DNA of 64,000 nt. Origin: Metallyticus violacea. Its lineage: Eukaryota > Arthropoda > Insecta > Mantodea > Metallyticidae. The DNA lies in the NCBI GenBank assembly GCA_030762175.1, contig CM060846.1, positions 233,617,512 through 233,681,511 of the forward strand, in the 5' to 3' direction. The notes below the pieces were generated by a model. That model made no database searches. It saw only the letters and a list, made by a program, of their open reading frames with translations, and had not been told where the DNA came from. Of this stretch, positions 10,048 to 21,699 are shown piece after piece. The position numbers were made by a program, and so were the translations under genes. How positions within the stretch are numbered: the stretch's first letter is position 1; each line of letters opens with the position of its first letter.

Positions 10048-10197
10048 ATCGCCACGGGTAGGCGAGGTCGTTAAGGCACAGACTCGTGAGCGGAAGGTCT
10101 GGGGTTCGAATCCCGCTTCATCTCATGTATCATCAGTGTCCACCGCCTTTGGTGCCTTAGTTGTAAAAACGGGCGTTAAACACTATTAATTAATTAT
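10048..10197 (+). mobile_element. SINE-B copy 2, internally deleted, perfect target-site duplication
   Basis: The head has A box GGCGAGGTCGTTAAGGCAC and B box GGGGTTCGAATCCCGC. The sequence then jumps straight to TTCATCTCATGTATCATCAG and the 3' module GGGCGTTAAACACTATTAAT, so about 135 bp of the body are missing. The perfect 12-bp repeat AAAAGCGCAATT flanks it at 10036-10047 and 10198-10209. The deletion may predate insertion. Confidence 0.9.
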
Positions 10198-10309
10198 AAA
10201 AGCGCAATTGGAATGTGCATGCTCAACTGAAACCTGCCCAATCTCCATTGCTCGCTAAGTTGCGTGTACTAGTCACCGGTGGTAGAGAGTGGGGAAAGAG
10301 GCAACTATA

Positions 10310-11707
10310 CAGGGTGTCTCACCTAACTCTGCGACTTCAAATCTTTCTGAAAGTGTAACAAAATGTGAAAAATATAATTGCGCAGGAATGTACTTATGCC
10401 AGGAATTGACAAAATGGGAGGGTGTACCCAATCCAGAAATTTGAAAAACAAACAAACAAACAAAAAACAAAAAACATCGCTTTCAACTCAAAGTTGCATT
10501 TATTTAAATGGAACATGTATGTTTTTCCTAGCAAATTTAAATCTAGAGGTTCAATTAGGGATAACAGATCTGGTTTTACTTTCCTAAGCAAATTACTTGT
10601 GGCCTATAGCTCAAAGAAATTTTATGTTTTTAAAATATATCTAGCACAGAAAGCGCGAGCGTTGCACAGATTGCAATGTTTCTACAGATATTACTGCGAA
10701 AATAGGCTGTTTCATATTCTCTAATGTGTTGAGACTTCCTGATACACTATCTTTCACTGCGTTCCAGAGAAAATAGTCTAATGGTGTCAAGCCGAGGGAC
10801 TGAACTGGCCATTTTACAGGATCACCCCGTCCTATCCACATCCATAACTGATCTGGGAACATTTGCGAAGTGTATGGGGCACCCATCTTGCTGGAACTAC
10901 TTTGATAGACACATTGCCAATCCCACGTCCTCCATGAGAAGGGGTAGAGAGTCCTGCAGAAATGACGTGTGTCGCTGTCCGTTTAATGTACCCTGATAAA
11001 CATAAGGACCTGCAATGCCGTTAACAATGATACCGCACAAAACATTGACACTCCACTGTCGTTAGTGAGCAACTTCGCGAAGCTAGTGGGATGTTGCACG
11101 GACCAGCCCTACATGCTCCTAAAATTCACAATATACGATTTGTGGACGTAGCTTCATCCGTAAACAAAATAATACTTAAGAATGCGTTATTATCTTGCAA
11201 CTGCTGAAGTACAAAATGACAATGCAATGCGGCTTCAAAGTCATTTTGGTACAGTTGTTGGTGCATTGACATAAGGATGAAACTTATGCCTGTACTATTT
11301 CTCTGATGCAAGCGGTACAGCCGACCAGATCAGGAGACACTGGTATGCTGAGTAGTGGTGTGTGCTGGAATGACAAAGGTACTTTTAGTACAGAGACATT
11401 GCAAGCAACCCATACTCTGTGTACAGACTACACTCTTTGCATAACGTCAGAAACAGTGCATGCATTCCCACTCTTTAAAAACTTTCTATTTCAGAAGGTG
11501 TGGGTGTTAGAACAGTGAAACTAATTCTGTTATCTCTAATTGAACCTCTAGTTTTCACTTTGCTAGAAAAAACTACATATTCTTGATTGTGTATACCCAC
11601 CCATTGTGTGGGCCCCTGACATGAGTTCATTCCTGCGCATTTACATTTTTTCATCTTGTTTCATTTCGAAAATGTTTGAGGTCATAAGAGTTAGGTGAGA
11701 CAACCGG
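10310..11707 (-). mobile_element. Near full-length mariner-like element, inactivated
   Basis: Left end CAGGGTGTCTCACCTAACTC; right end, complemented, CCGGTTGTCTCACCTAACTC; TA on both sides (10308-10309 and 11708-11709). The size is 1398 bp. The minus strand carries transposase pieces: LQDNNAFLSIILFTDEATST at 11130-11220 (first catalytic Asp region, TDEAT) and WIGRGDPVKWPVQS followed by TPLDYFLW at about 10750-10850. The DD34D-type third Asp motif is damaged, and frames are broken. It belongs to the same broad group as the relics at 5.3 and 39 kb. Plus-strand frames here are shadows. Confidence 0.85.
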
Positions 11708-11769
11708 TAGAGATCATACTCCGGTAGGAGGTGCAGTTGGCTTCAGTCGTTTGGCTGTGCGGGAACTGA

Positions 11770-12530
11770 GTGGCGATTGCGAACCGTCATAAGCGGATCA
11801 ACGTGCAGTGATTCAATTATTGTGTATCGAAGACAACAGTGAAGGATTGTGCATGCATGTTTCTGACAGTACTTTAGCAAACAGCCGACCTTCCACGCAA
11901 TGTGAAGGAGATATTGCATGGAAAATCTGTTCGGAAATGCTCACTGAGGCGCATGGATTTGTGTCTGCAAAACCTGTACCGGTAAGAGTAAGATTGACGA
12001 TTTCTGCGCATAGTAGCCCACATTCCTTGTTCTACTTTGCCTCGCCTTATACACCCAAAGTCGCGGGTCCAAACCCGGCCGGGGCAGATGAATTTTAGAG
12101 CGTAAAAATTCTAAGTATGGCTTCCTTGGGAAGGAAATTAAAGCCGCTCATTCCTATTTTAGATTTACGGCACATAAAAGGACCTTGAGCATGAAAGAAG
12201 AGGCCTCCGACCAAAATTTACATGCTGTTTTACGCTCAGAATTGAATGAAACGCTAGTAACCAAATATATTGATGAGCTTCCTTAAATAAACCAATTGAA
12301 TATGCAAATAACTATCATCTTGCGACTTTAATTTGTTCATATATTCCAAGACATTTCTGAAAGGTAAACGTTTCCACAATGGTGACAATGTCAAGGCTGC
12401 GGTGCGGTACTGGTTTACGCAGTCAACACAATTTCTTTTGGATGGTGTCCGACGATTGGTGAAGCAGCGGGGCTCGAGTCGGAATGTAGAGGATGATTTC
12501 TACTCATTGATTTTTACTCTACTGATTTTT
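11770..12530 (+). mobile_element. Fossil mariner-like transposase, interrupted by SINE-A
   Basis: The firm part is 12333-12510 (+): FLKGKRFHNGDNVKAAVRYW then QFLLDGVRRLVKQRG..NVEDDF, matching the C-terminal segment of mariner transposases after the third catalytic Asp (KRF..DEEVK.AV..W, F...GI.KLV.RW..C). A possible N-terminal remnant, DQRAVIQLL, is read near 11800. SINE-A copy 3 (12038-12296) lies between the two parts, suggesting insertion into an older mariner copy. Termini were not identified. Confidence 0.5.
12038..12296 (+). mobile_element. SINE-A copy 3, diverged
   Basis: Head remnant TTTGCCTCGCCTTATACACC and B box CGGGTCCAAACCCGGCC, body AAAATTCTAAGTATGGCTTC and TTTACGGCACATAAAAG, tail CTTAAATAAACCAATTG. 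It is more diverged than copies 5 and 6; the 3' stem is no longer perfect. It overlaps the end of the 96-codon frame at 11808-12098, which is therefore not a gene. Confidence 0.75.
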
Positions 12531-12575
12531 ACTGTGTAGTAAAAATGGGAATTAAGCACTATTAAAAAATGAGAT
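12520..12575 (+). repeat. Possible SINE-B tail fragment
   Basis: GTAGTAAAAATGGGAATTAA followed by GCACTATT resembles the SINE-B 3' module. Confidence 0.35.
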
Positions 12576-12579
12576 GAAC

Positions 12580-13055
12580 TAGCCACTTTAAAACTCATGA
12601 CCTAAGTGAGCTGATATGAGTTGGTCCTGCTGCTTTGCACACGCATGCCTAACTTTTTTTCTTTGTGCGGGATAGACTTAGCAATAATGGGATTAGAATG
12701 TTTTACAAACGCTAATGCAGGCATTGTTATCTATTTTTGAGCGCACATAAGAAAAGTATCAATTACTATCAACTGTGGGTCTTTATATAAATAGGTAAAG
12801 GGGTTTATACTACCTACACAAATTACACTAATTTTACTTAAAATATCCAATAAGAACTCTTTTTCCTCAAAAAGATTTTGACGTGTCTCCTCCATTATAG
12901 GACCTTTAACACTCTAAGCAATCATACCATTTGAGAAAAAAATTGTATATTCTCCACATTACACATAAACATTACATTTTGGTCAATGGTGAGTTAAAGA
13001 GGATTGTTTGCTAAATAAGATATATGAAAAATAAAAATAAAGTTAATTTAGCCTA
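12580..13055. other. No separate feature; may include the 3' end of the next mariner relic
   Basis: A+T-rich, no frame or terminal repeat recognised. Confidence 0.3.
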
Positions 13056-13865
13056 AATCAACTTTGTCAGCGTAAACCCGTTCAAGTCGATATACATTGC
13101 CCAACGGCATTCTAAAGCCACATAGGACGATTTATTGAGGTCTGCAAAATGGCCATTCACTTCCCTTATTCATATTTTCAGAAATTGTATTCTTATCTTA
13201 AACATTTTTGAGAAATGGAATGTATAATAGCCAGGGTGACTATATCTGGCGAATAGGTTGGATGATGCAAAAGTCAAACCTCAGTTCGTGAATTTTTGTC
13301 AATGCAATTGTAGATTTATGTGCCGGCAGGTTATCCTAGTAAAACAAAACTTTCTTAGTTAAACTTCAACATATTAACAAAATATTCACAATTGACAATT
13401 TTTTCCTGTTCCAGGCAGTGAATTAAAATAACAGCCTGTGAATCCTAGAACACTGTAGCCATGACTTTTCCTGGATTGTGTTATATTTTTGTTTTCTTTG
13501 GGGCAGGTTCTGACTGGTGTATTCACTGTTCCGACTGACCCTTTGTTTCATAAGCATAGACATGGATCCAGGTCCAAAAATTACCTTATGCACTTAGGTC
13601 TGAAACGCACCAAACTTTTAGCTGAGACATCCACTTGGACAAATTTCTGGCGAGAAAAAACAGCCTGCAACGAGCACCAACTTTCAAACTTATATGTTCA
13701 TGTAAGTTGTTCAGTCAAATTCCCCAATATATCTCGATATCTGTTTAATCTTTTGTCTTTGATTTTTCAATATTTTTATGAAAATTTGCATTTCACTTCT
13801 GTTGGTCGTTTACTGCGATGGTCTTCGACCATCGTTCGACCAGCCCATCTGTGAACTATTTTAAA
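13056..13865 (-). pseudogene. Fossil mariner transposase
   Basis: On the minus strand, with frameshifts, the following are collinear: ETKGQSEQ with QSEPAPKK (region after the first catalytic Asp), GKVMATVF, VLFY-DNLPAHKSTIAL (DN.PAH carries the second catalytic Asp), IHELRFDF, then EVNGHFADLNKSSYVALECR and a MYIDLN end. This order is that of mariner (SETMAR/irritans-like) transposases. The third catalytic Asp is not preserved: the region reads QPIRQI then a stop. The plus-strand 121-codon frame at 13489-13854 is an antisense shadow. Termini were not found. Confidence 0.75.
13816..13834. repeat. Perfect 8-bp hairpin with 3-base loop
   Basis: CGATGGTC-TTC-GACCATCG. It lies at the 5' edge of the mariner relic and is probably incidental. 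Confidence 0.5.
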
Positions 13866-13869
13866 AGAA

Positions 13870-15290
13870 GGTGTACATTGTGATCAACTGGAAAAGAAAA
13901 ACTAAAAAAAGAAAAACAGTTGAAACTATATATTTTGTAACAACAAAGGAAAACATGAGGGAGTATAATTTTTGTCAACAGCTGTAATACTCCCCTTACC
14001 ACACTTGTCAAACGGCCTAATGGAATATGTATATATGAATATATTCAAATCAATAAATTTATGATGCTTGAAAACTTATTGGCACCTTTAGGTATTAACA
14101 ATATAATAAAACAGATAATACACGCATGAGTTTAATTTTTAACCGAAACGTATTTGGTATGAATGACGTATTTGAATTGAACGAAATACAGAACTATACA
14201 TGCCCTGCAACAAATATTTGCATGCTGATATTACTATTAAAACTATTGTATTTATCAATCTTACAAAACAGATATATTTTCTGTGAATGAGTGAAATATT
14301 CAGTTGCAAAACAAAACTTACTTGTGAAATTAACCTGAAGTGACAATAGATAAAAGTAAGAATACCGTATGATCGTAATTTGCACTTTATTTTTGTATCG
14401 ATGCTGCACATTAGCTGACTGGACGATGCTTATCACAGACAATGCCACCAGAGTTTCGCTTACGATAGAACATTGGAGGGGAACGAGAGTCATTTGCAAG
14501 CTGTCGCGTTTTTATTGTTCGGTAAATAATTATGCCCTTCATTTTGTGCAATGCCTCAGAAAGATAAGCTTGTAGTTAAAATATAGAGGCGCATTTTGAA
14601 AGTTTCATGTAGCGTCTGGACATACATGTGGTAAAACTGTTTCCAGAATAATTATCACTAGGTACACATTTGTGCTTTTAGGGTTATAACTTTCACTATA
14701 AGTTGTTTATAAAATGACTACAAGAGGTGTTCTAAAGTACGGCGCTCTATTCCATTCCGTTTGTTAAAAAGAGCACTTTCTGGTGTTTTGCTTAAGATAT
14801 AAGTGCACGCCTCACACAGAACTACCGGCTGTTTGAAGATATGTTAAATATACGGCTATCAAAATATATGGCTGTCCCATATACGTTCTGAGGGGACGCC
14901 ATTGCGTTGTCCGGTTATACATTCATCCCTACTCCTCTTGACACCTTGGGATCGCCCAAGAACGCGTGACTCGCGCCGCAGTACCATACTAGTCAAAGTA
15001 GGGAATAAATCGTATCGGTATTAAACACTGTTACTTCAGTCTTTATCCGCATATATGACTCAAGAATCATCAAATACAATCAGTGAGGTGTATGATGATG
15101 GAGTAATTAATGACAGTTTGTGGCCCTCGCGCTCTCCCTAACCAGTTGTGATTTTTAATTATTGATTGAAAGAAAAAAGTTGTACATATGCAGCGTATAA
15201 ACTTGCTAATTGTATTCTGTCAGGACTAAATAATAAAATATATTGGCGAAATTAGGTGTGACCATTTGATTCTTTAATCATGAAATTCTA
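13870..15290. other. No feature recognised
   Basis: A+T-rich sequence. Frames up to 101 codons at 14139-14575 overlap one another on both strands and carry no motif. Confidence 0.4.
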
Positions 15291-15319
15291 CTAAGCTTTT
15301 ATGGAATAAAAACCGAAGG

Positions 15320-16490
15320 TCTAACCTGGTGCATCCCTTACCTTGACAACAGAAAACAATTAAGTTGTTCAGAAAGCACGTAGTGTAGTATTGTAAATTG
15401 GGAAGATATTGAACATGGAGTTGCACAGGAATCAATTCTTGGTCCGCTGCTTCTTTTAGTTTATAAAATAATCTCTCATTGTCATTAAATGACATTAGTA
15501 CCGCTTTTCTATTTGCTGATGATACCAGTGTATTAGTTTCCAGCAAAAACTTGGCGGAAAAAATAATTATGTGCTTAATACAATTTATAATTCGCTCAAA
15601 ATGAACAAATCATCATTAAATTTAGATAAAACAAGGATAATGAAATTCATAACAAATAACTCACCTGATCTCACATACTAAGTAGGTAAATTCGATGATA
15701 TCAACTTTTTAGGTCTTCAAGTTGACATATACTTGAATTAGAGAGCACATGTAGAGTATATTATGCCACAACTAGAATCAGAAAGCTATATGCTTTGCTC
15801 ATTGTATCATATTAGCTCTGAAGCTACCCTCAAAACTGCATATTACGCATATTTCTTGTGGATTATGAAACACGGTTTAATATATTGGGGAAACTCGGTT
15901 GAAAGAAAACGTGCATATATATTACAAAATAAGTACGAATAATAGAAAAGCATGCAGAAATTTATTTCGGAAACTAAAAATGTTAACGCTTTCTTGTTTT
16001 ATTTATTTCCTTTGTCTCTCTAACATCTAAGGTCAACAGCGTCCCATTCAAATAAGGGCGTTAAACGACCGCCACATTTTGCTCAGGGGCCTCTTCTTTC
16101 AGACTTGAGATTCTTTTACATGCCGTAAATCTAAGACACGGGACTCTGGACGTTACTTTCCTTCCGAAGGAAGCCATACTTTGGAATTTTACCATTTCTT
16201 TGTGCGTATTCATTTCTCATATGAATTTTTACAGAAAAATCAAGACAATTTGATTAAAATTATGCAATTACATAACATAACCACTAAACAAAAGAGTAAT
16301 GTGTATAATCCCATTAAAGTTATCTTATAAAAAAGGAGGTTATTACGAATGCATCAGAATATACATTACTCTCTCAATTACTCTGAAATTATTATCATTC
16401 GAAAACAGCGAAAGATTCAAAACCGTTATGACACAACATCTAAGCAATAAGGCTTATTATTTACTTAACGCATTCATAGACGAATAATGT
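15320..16490 (+). pseudogene. Fossil reverse transcriptase of a jockey/CR1-like LINE (copy 2), split by a SINE
   Basis: Readable RT order on the plus strand across frameshifts: YLDNRKQ, EIEHG-with QGSILGPLL-like sequence near 15410-15450, STAFLFADDTSVLVSSKNLA (FADD catalytic motif at 15512-15523), MNKSSLNLDKTRIMKFITNN, INFLGLQVDIYLN, TLKTAYYAYFL, IMKHGLIYWGNS. After SINE-A copy 4, the C-terminal tail continues (ERFKTVMTQHLSNKAYYLLN). It belongs to the family at 4.2-5.3 kb. Several stops and frameshifts make it inactive. The antisense frame at 15274-15546 is a shadow. Confidence 0.8.
15996..16190 (-). mobile_element. SINE-A copy 4, 5'-truncated, inserted in the LINE
   Basis: Minus-strand SINE-A from the tail (TTTATTTATTTCC, CTAACATCTAAGGTCAACAG) to GGAAGCCATACTTTGGAATT; the tRNA head is missing. 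It sits inside LINE copy 2, so it is the younger insertion. Confidence 0.8.
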
Positions 16491-16499
16491 ATCATTTCA

Positions 16500-18960
16500 A
16501 ATAAACATAAGACAACATATAAAAGATGACAAAGTATCACTGTATAGCATATAACAATGTACTACTTTCTTTTTTCTTGCATTGCAGCTTAAATATTTCT
16601 GTTATATGTATGAAATTGAGCATGTGCATTTATATACTTATTATATCTTTCATCCCCGTGATATCGTTAGTGTACATCTTGTCCTATTCCACATTCTGCA
16701 GCACGTGTATTGTACAAAAAGGCTATGGAATGTAAATCAATCTTAATCGTTCTCAAAATCCAGCGGCGGCTCGTGGCAGCATTAACCCGGGGTGCACAAT
16801 TTTACTACTGCTACTGCATAGAGCACAGGAGCGACTTTCAGCCTCCGATACTGAAATTGGAATAGTAATTAATACATCAAGTAGTTTTACTCACTACACT
16901 AAAATTTTTTCCAAGATATTTGATAAATTCAAGTATACTCAAAGCCCCTGACTTATTCCTATACTCGTTTCTGTCATAAATGGCTCTCTAGCAGGCCCTT
17001 AGCTTTTTGGCTTACAGAATGGTATGCAATTGTAAAATATCTTGAAAATGGTCTTCAAAAAATGTGTTCAAAGTTCTTTAAATCCTTTCGAAAGAAATAT
17101 AAGGGCTACAGAAAGAGATGCATTAAATTCGAATCTGTCACAAGCTTGCTGTATTAAAGCATCACAGATCTTTGGCCTTTGAATTTTCTCTCTCTCATAA
17201 TTCTTTAGTTTTCTATTCTTGTTCTGTGGGGCTCAGATACAAAACAATGATCAATATCCTTCCCGATTTTTGCGATTGCCCCTTGAAATACTTGCACAAA
17301 ATGGAAAGATTTTTAAGCGTTTAACCAAACGGAATATCTATACGAACAGTCTTAAGTTGAAAGGGCGAATGCCAAAGATAATTGTTTTGCTTTTTAGGAA
17401 TTTTATGGACGTGAGGCTTGGGACATGGCTATAGGGCTACCATGTATTGCCTTTATTTCCCTCGATGCTTATATACAGTATTTACACTTACAGATTGAAC
17501 ATTTCACTTTGGGATGAAGATCGAGATAATCGTTTATTTACAATCTCATGCAGCAGAGAAAATATAACCATGTACATATGCCCTGCAGATTAGAAGAAAA
17601 CTTATGGCAAGAGTTTGAATAGAACTGGAAGAGCTGCTCACAACTAAAGCTATATCATAGGTCTGAGTGATGATTTTATTGAGGTTTTTTCTACACGGGT
17701 ATTAAAGACGTCATGAACAAGTCCCAGAACCTTTTTACAGCCTTTTTATTAACAATGTTTCTGTGCACTATAGCTATCTGATATGTGAATGTCGCATCTG
17801 TCGCTTCTTCTCATATCATTCCTAAGTTCAGCATTTCTTTATTTCTTTTCCAATTTCTTCACGACATACATCAAGAATTCACATTAATTGCTCTTTTTGT
17901 ATGCATTTTGACATCCCCTTAAATACTGTGGATATTTCTAACGACTAACACACTGCAAACTTCGAAATACACTAGAGTTTGAAGAAGTATCAGATTTTCG
18001 TGTCACCTTAAACTACTACTAAATCTAATACAATTTATTATAATATTCAAAATGTCCCTTTCTTCAGCCACGTTCTGGTTTTGAATCTCCATATTTTTCC
18101 TTACGTACTGGTCATTTGCATGGCAATGCTGACTTTACCAAAGAAGATAAATGTAGCACAAGGTACTTCGTGCTTTTTAATTCTGTTATATATGTGTTAA
18201 ACATCTACCATTCCCACATTTGTCCAAGCTTTCTCACCTCCAAACAAAACAACCCGAAAGCAAAAGAAAGCACCATTTACATCACAGCTGCACAATTTTC
18301 AGCACCTCAGTATTAAAAACCCTTTTATACTTCCCAAGTTCTGAAATCATAGCTCGATTCTAATTAATATTTAATAGATGGCCTACCTAATTTTTTAATT
18401 TTCTCTTCCAGTGGCTGCAAAGAATAAACTTAGTTCGTAAGTTTTGTATAGTATTAATAAAGATGATATGAAACAACTACTTTACTAAACCTCACTAGCC
18501 TGCAGTTTAACAGTTAAAACATTTTGTTTGGTGTAGCTCAAAAATAAGCAAGTGAGATAAACTTTACTGGAAACGCACGTGACATTTCTAGTGGTGTATC
18601 TAATAGCTCTTATGCAACGAGGCTACTTCTACCACTCCTCCCACCTCCCGGTTCAAAAAACCCAAAAGGAATAAGTAACACTTTATGGATGATGACCAAA
18701 AGCAGATGTGATCGTATGGAGTTAATAGATCTGTTTGAATTATAAAAATATCACACCAACACAATAGTTACGCCCTTATTCTAATTATTAACCTGCATTT
18801 GTGGCCATATGAGTGTTGTAGGACTTTTTATTTAATAGGCAGCATAGTTAAATCAATTTGATATTTTTTCGCTGATTGCATTTTCTTCTTAGGGTGTATA
18901 TATTCCAATTAAAACATTCTGGAAACCTCCTGAATGGGGTCAAATTGTGATATAGTAACA
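16500..18960. other. Long stretch without a supported gene; one hAT-like end
   Basis: At about 16762 the sequence CAGCGGCGGCTCGTGGCAGC looks like the terminus of some hAT-type transposons (CAG-GGCGGCTCGTGG). No matching inverted end was found within the next few kilobases and no transposase motif was read. Other frames (16526-16735, 17219-17434, 18116-18316) show nothing recognisable. Confidence 0.3.
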
Positions 18961-18967
18961 TTAAAAT

Positions 18968-19016
18968 ACAAAAAGAAAGAAAGAAAGAAAGCAAATAAAA
19001 AGAAAGAAAAAGAAAA
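18968..19016 (+). repeat. (AAAG)n-rich simple repeat
   Basis: A purine-only tract with AAAG units, with one interruption. Confidence 0.9.
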
Positions 19017-19039
19017 ATCCATTGAAAATTCTTTTTGTT

Positions 19040-19300
19040 AACCGCCTCCTTGGTTTAGTGATTACTGATTGCTGATCGGGAGGTACCAGGTAGACTCCCC
19101 GGTACCTCTTAAATGTACTATTGAAGGGGTGTCTGGGACCTGGTCCACCATTTCTCTGCTGGTAGAGAGTTAGCTTACTTTGTCACGAAAGCCACGTGAT
19201 GGCGACCGTGGGGTGTCGGTCTACCGATCACATGTCCCCCCCCTACTAAAACACTGTACTCGCAAAACGGAGGTAGAGGGCGCAGCCGTAGTTAAAACTC
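19040..19300 (+). repeat. Possible third tRNA-derived SINE family (SINE-C), degraded
   Basis: CCTCCTTGGTTTAGTGATTA resembles an A-box region, and GGTAGACTCCCC, about 40 bp on, a decayed B box. Downstream GATCACATGTCCCC and GGAGGTAGAGGGCGCAG recur in diverged, inverted form near 41770-41890, with a weaker match near 59150-59200. Recurrence supports a repeat; the SINE class is inference. Confidence 0.35.
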
Positions 19301-19359
19301 GTGACAGTTAACAAAATCTAGAGGAAGGAACTCCTTTATGTTACAGCATCGCCAGTGTC

Positions 19360-19625
19360 ATCGACACCGGTGGCTGAGGTCTTTGGGAATCGGGGGTTTG
19401 AAGTTCCATTCCTGTCAACACCGTCCCCCCATGTGTTTTCCTGGTTTTTCTCAGTCCTCATCAATAGCAAATACCGAGAAGGTACCCTAAACGTAGGTTT
19501 GGAACATTTCCATCCCCCCAAAAATTCCTTTTCCAATAAATCATTTCATCTCATGTATCATCACTGTCCACCGCTTAGTGGTACCTTAGTATTTAAAAAA
19601 AAGACGCTAAAAACTGCATTTAAAA
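19360..19625 (+). mobile_element. SINE-B copy 3, diverged
   Basis: CACCGGTGGCTGAGGTCTTT (A-box region), TTTTCTCAGTCCTCATCAAT, GAAGGTACCCTAAACGTAGG, CATCTCATGTATCATCACTG and a decayed GACGCTAAAAACTGC 3' end. No clear target-site duplication. The 96- and 66-codon frames on either strand are not genes. Confidence 0.8.
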
Positions 19626-19629
19626 AAGT

Positions 19630-20900
19630 TCCTGTGAAAATCTGAATAGCAATTTGACATTGAAAATATTTTAAATTTTACACATGCAGGAATAATTCCA
19701 TTGGATATTTTAAAACCACAAAATGTTCAAAATATTTACGTGGTGGCAAAAATACAGTTCAACTAATGAAAAAGAGAATTATAAAGCAATGACAAAATTA
19801 TCGTATAACAAATTAAAAGGTATGTGCGCAGTTAAGTATGGCCGTTATTAATCAAATTCAAATTTTAACAGCCTATTCACATAATAGATTAATTTTTTTT
19901 TTTTGCTAATAAAATGATAAGGAACTAAACATTGTTTTCACTGTATATGAAAAAGTAAACTAAACCAATGAAACAAATCAGATATTACGAGTGTAAAACA
20001 CTTTTCTCTAAGAAATCTAATTGGAATAACAAAAAGATATAGTAGACTCATTGGAGTAACCCAATTGCTTATATTCGTGTACCGCAGACTCAGACCGCCA
20101 GTTTGTGTTCTCTCTCCTGCTGCCTCGCAACAGTGCACTGAATTATAGTGAATACTTACAGTGCAGCATTACATATCGACTTCCCCCAACCCCTTGCGGT
20201 ATTGCGGGACTGTATCAGAGAAATGTAATTGTGCCGGCCTCTGGCATAGCATTTGCCAATTTTTACAGTTCAATATATCATAAAGTAATAAATTTTCTTT
20301 ACATTATACATTAGTTTCACAAATAAGTATAGCGTAAAGAGTCTCAAATGACCTGCATTTGCTAATACTTCAAGGAATAACGTTGACTTTAATTTTAAAA
20401 AACGTAGTTTATATTTCAAGTTAAATGACATAAGATATTACTCATTTGTGCAGCATTAGCTGGTTTTAAGAAGCGTATGGAGGAAAACATTGCTAGTTTA
20501 AGTCCTATGTTCTTATCTTCTTAATGCACGTGTTAAAAGTGGCATTTTATTTCGTGACCAGAATGTTTCCGAAACGAGGTGGCCTAAAATGATTTTTAGC
20601 ACGTGTATTATACATTAGTTTTAGGCAGCCCTAGTAATTATAAACAAATTAGTATTTAGCAATTAAAGTATATTCCATTCATGCCGATATATTCCTAACA
20701 CTTCGCGTATTTCTCACTGTGAGTAGCATGAAAGAAAAGTTACCTAAATCTTTGCATAATATTACCAATACCACAGTGGGGATAATTAGTAGTTTTAAAT
20801 GGTAAAATTATTATTCTATGTACACAGTGAGATTATTTGAGATCCGTCCCGTCTGAGTGCGGGCACTTATTGTGGAAGTGCAGATGCCGCAACCGGTAAA
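19630..20900. other. No feature recognised
   Basis: A+T-rich sequence without coding or repeat signals. Confidence 0.4.
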
Positions 20901-21109
20901 AGAGTTGCAGTGTGACCGTGCGTAAAGTTCAGTCTATTTATTTTAGCATTACTTATATTTTTAGCAAAAGCATAAAATGATCATATATTTGCAAGTGATA
21001 AAGATAATAGGTACTAACCTAAGTTGAAAATGCTACCCCTCAGCGGCAATACACTGCCGCGTCTGCTTAGGAAATTCCAATTTCATCTAGCTTTTCTCCT
21101 ATAAGAACA

Positions 21110-21690
21110 TGACATTTCTTGTCATTTAGAGATCTCTCGCAACAATTTAACAAGTTGGCAAATACTTGCAATACGATTGTTAGGATATTCTGTGACGAAT
21201 CGCCTTGCCATTTCTCTGCAAGAATCCCTATTTACATATGTATCGTGCATAAAATCCTGTAATTCAAGACTGTATTTATGTGCAGAAAATTATAGAATAG
21301 AAAGTAGTACATAAATAAGCATTTTGAGATGAAGAACTTAGGGTCGCAGGTGCAGTGTAATAACAGTAGCACTGCATGATCATAATTGAAATTGGACGTT
21401 ATGAAATATCTTCATTTGCCAGCCAAAATGAAATATAACTCACACGACAAGTTTGTACGTACTGTCAACTAATGACTACTGATACACAATGAGAAATAAA
21501 ATATTACATTCGCCTATTTAATTCATGTACCGCGGAGGCCACCGCGTTAATCCACCGCGCTCAATCCATCGGTCACCAAATGTTCTGTTTAGGTGATTTC
21601 GAACTGCAAATGACAAATGTGCAAGGACGCAGTCATGTTTAGACTATAAGTTTCGCTTAATTTTATGACGAGTTTTCTGTATTACCGTAC
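21110..21690 (-). mobile_element. 5' end of a mariner-like element (copy 2 of the repeat at base 1)
   Basis: The outer end near 21690 (complement GGTACGGTAATACAGAAAAC) and about 250 bp inward match the window start in inverted orientation. Further inward on the minus strand, 21135-21265 encodes FMHDTYVNRDSCREMARRFV and then TEYPNNRIASICQLVKLLRE. This has the layout of the N-terminal helix-turn-helix found in mariner/IS630-type transposases (IHDTYV..S.R.C.R.F...P....S....L...LRE). The frame ends at a stop soon after. The opposite terminus was not found. Confidence 0.55.
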
Positions 21691-21699
21691 CATCCAGAA

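Noticed and set aside
13489..13854. 121-codon plus-strand frame
   Set aside because: Antisense of the mariner transposase relic; no independent motif.
15274..15546. 90-codon minus-strand frame
   Set aside because: Antisense of the LINE RT around the FADD motif.
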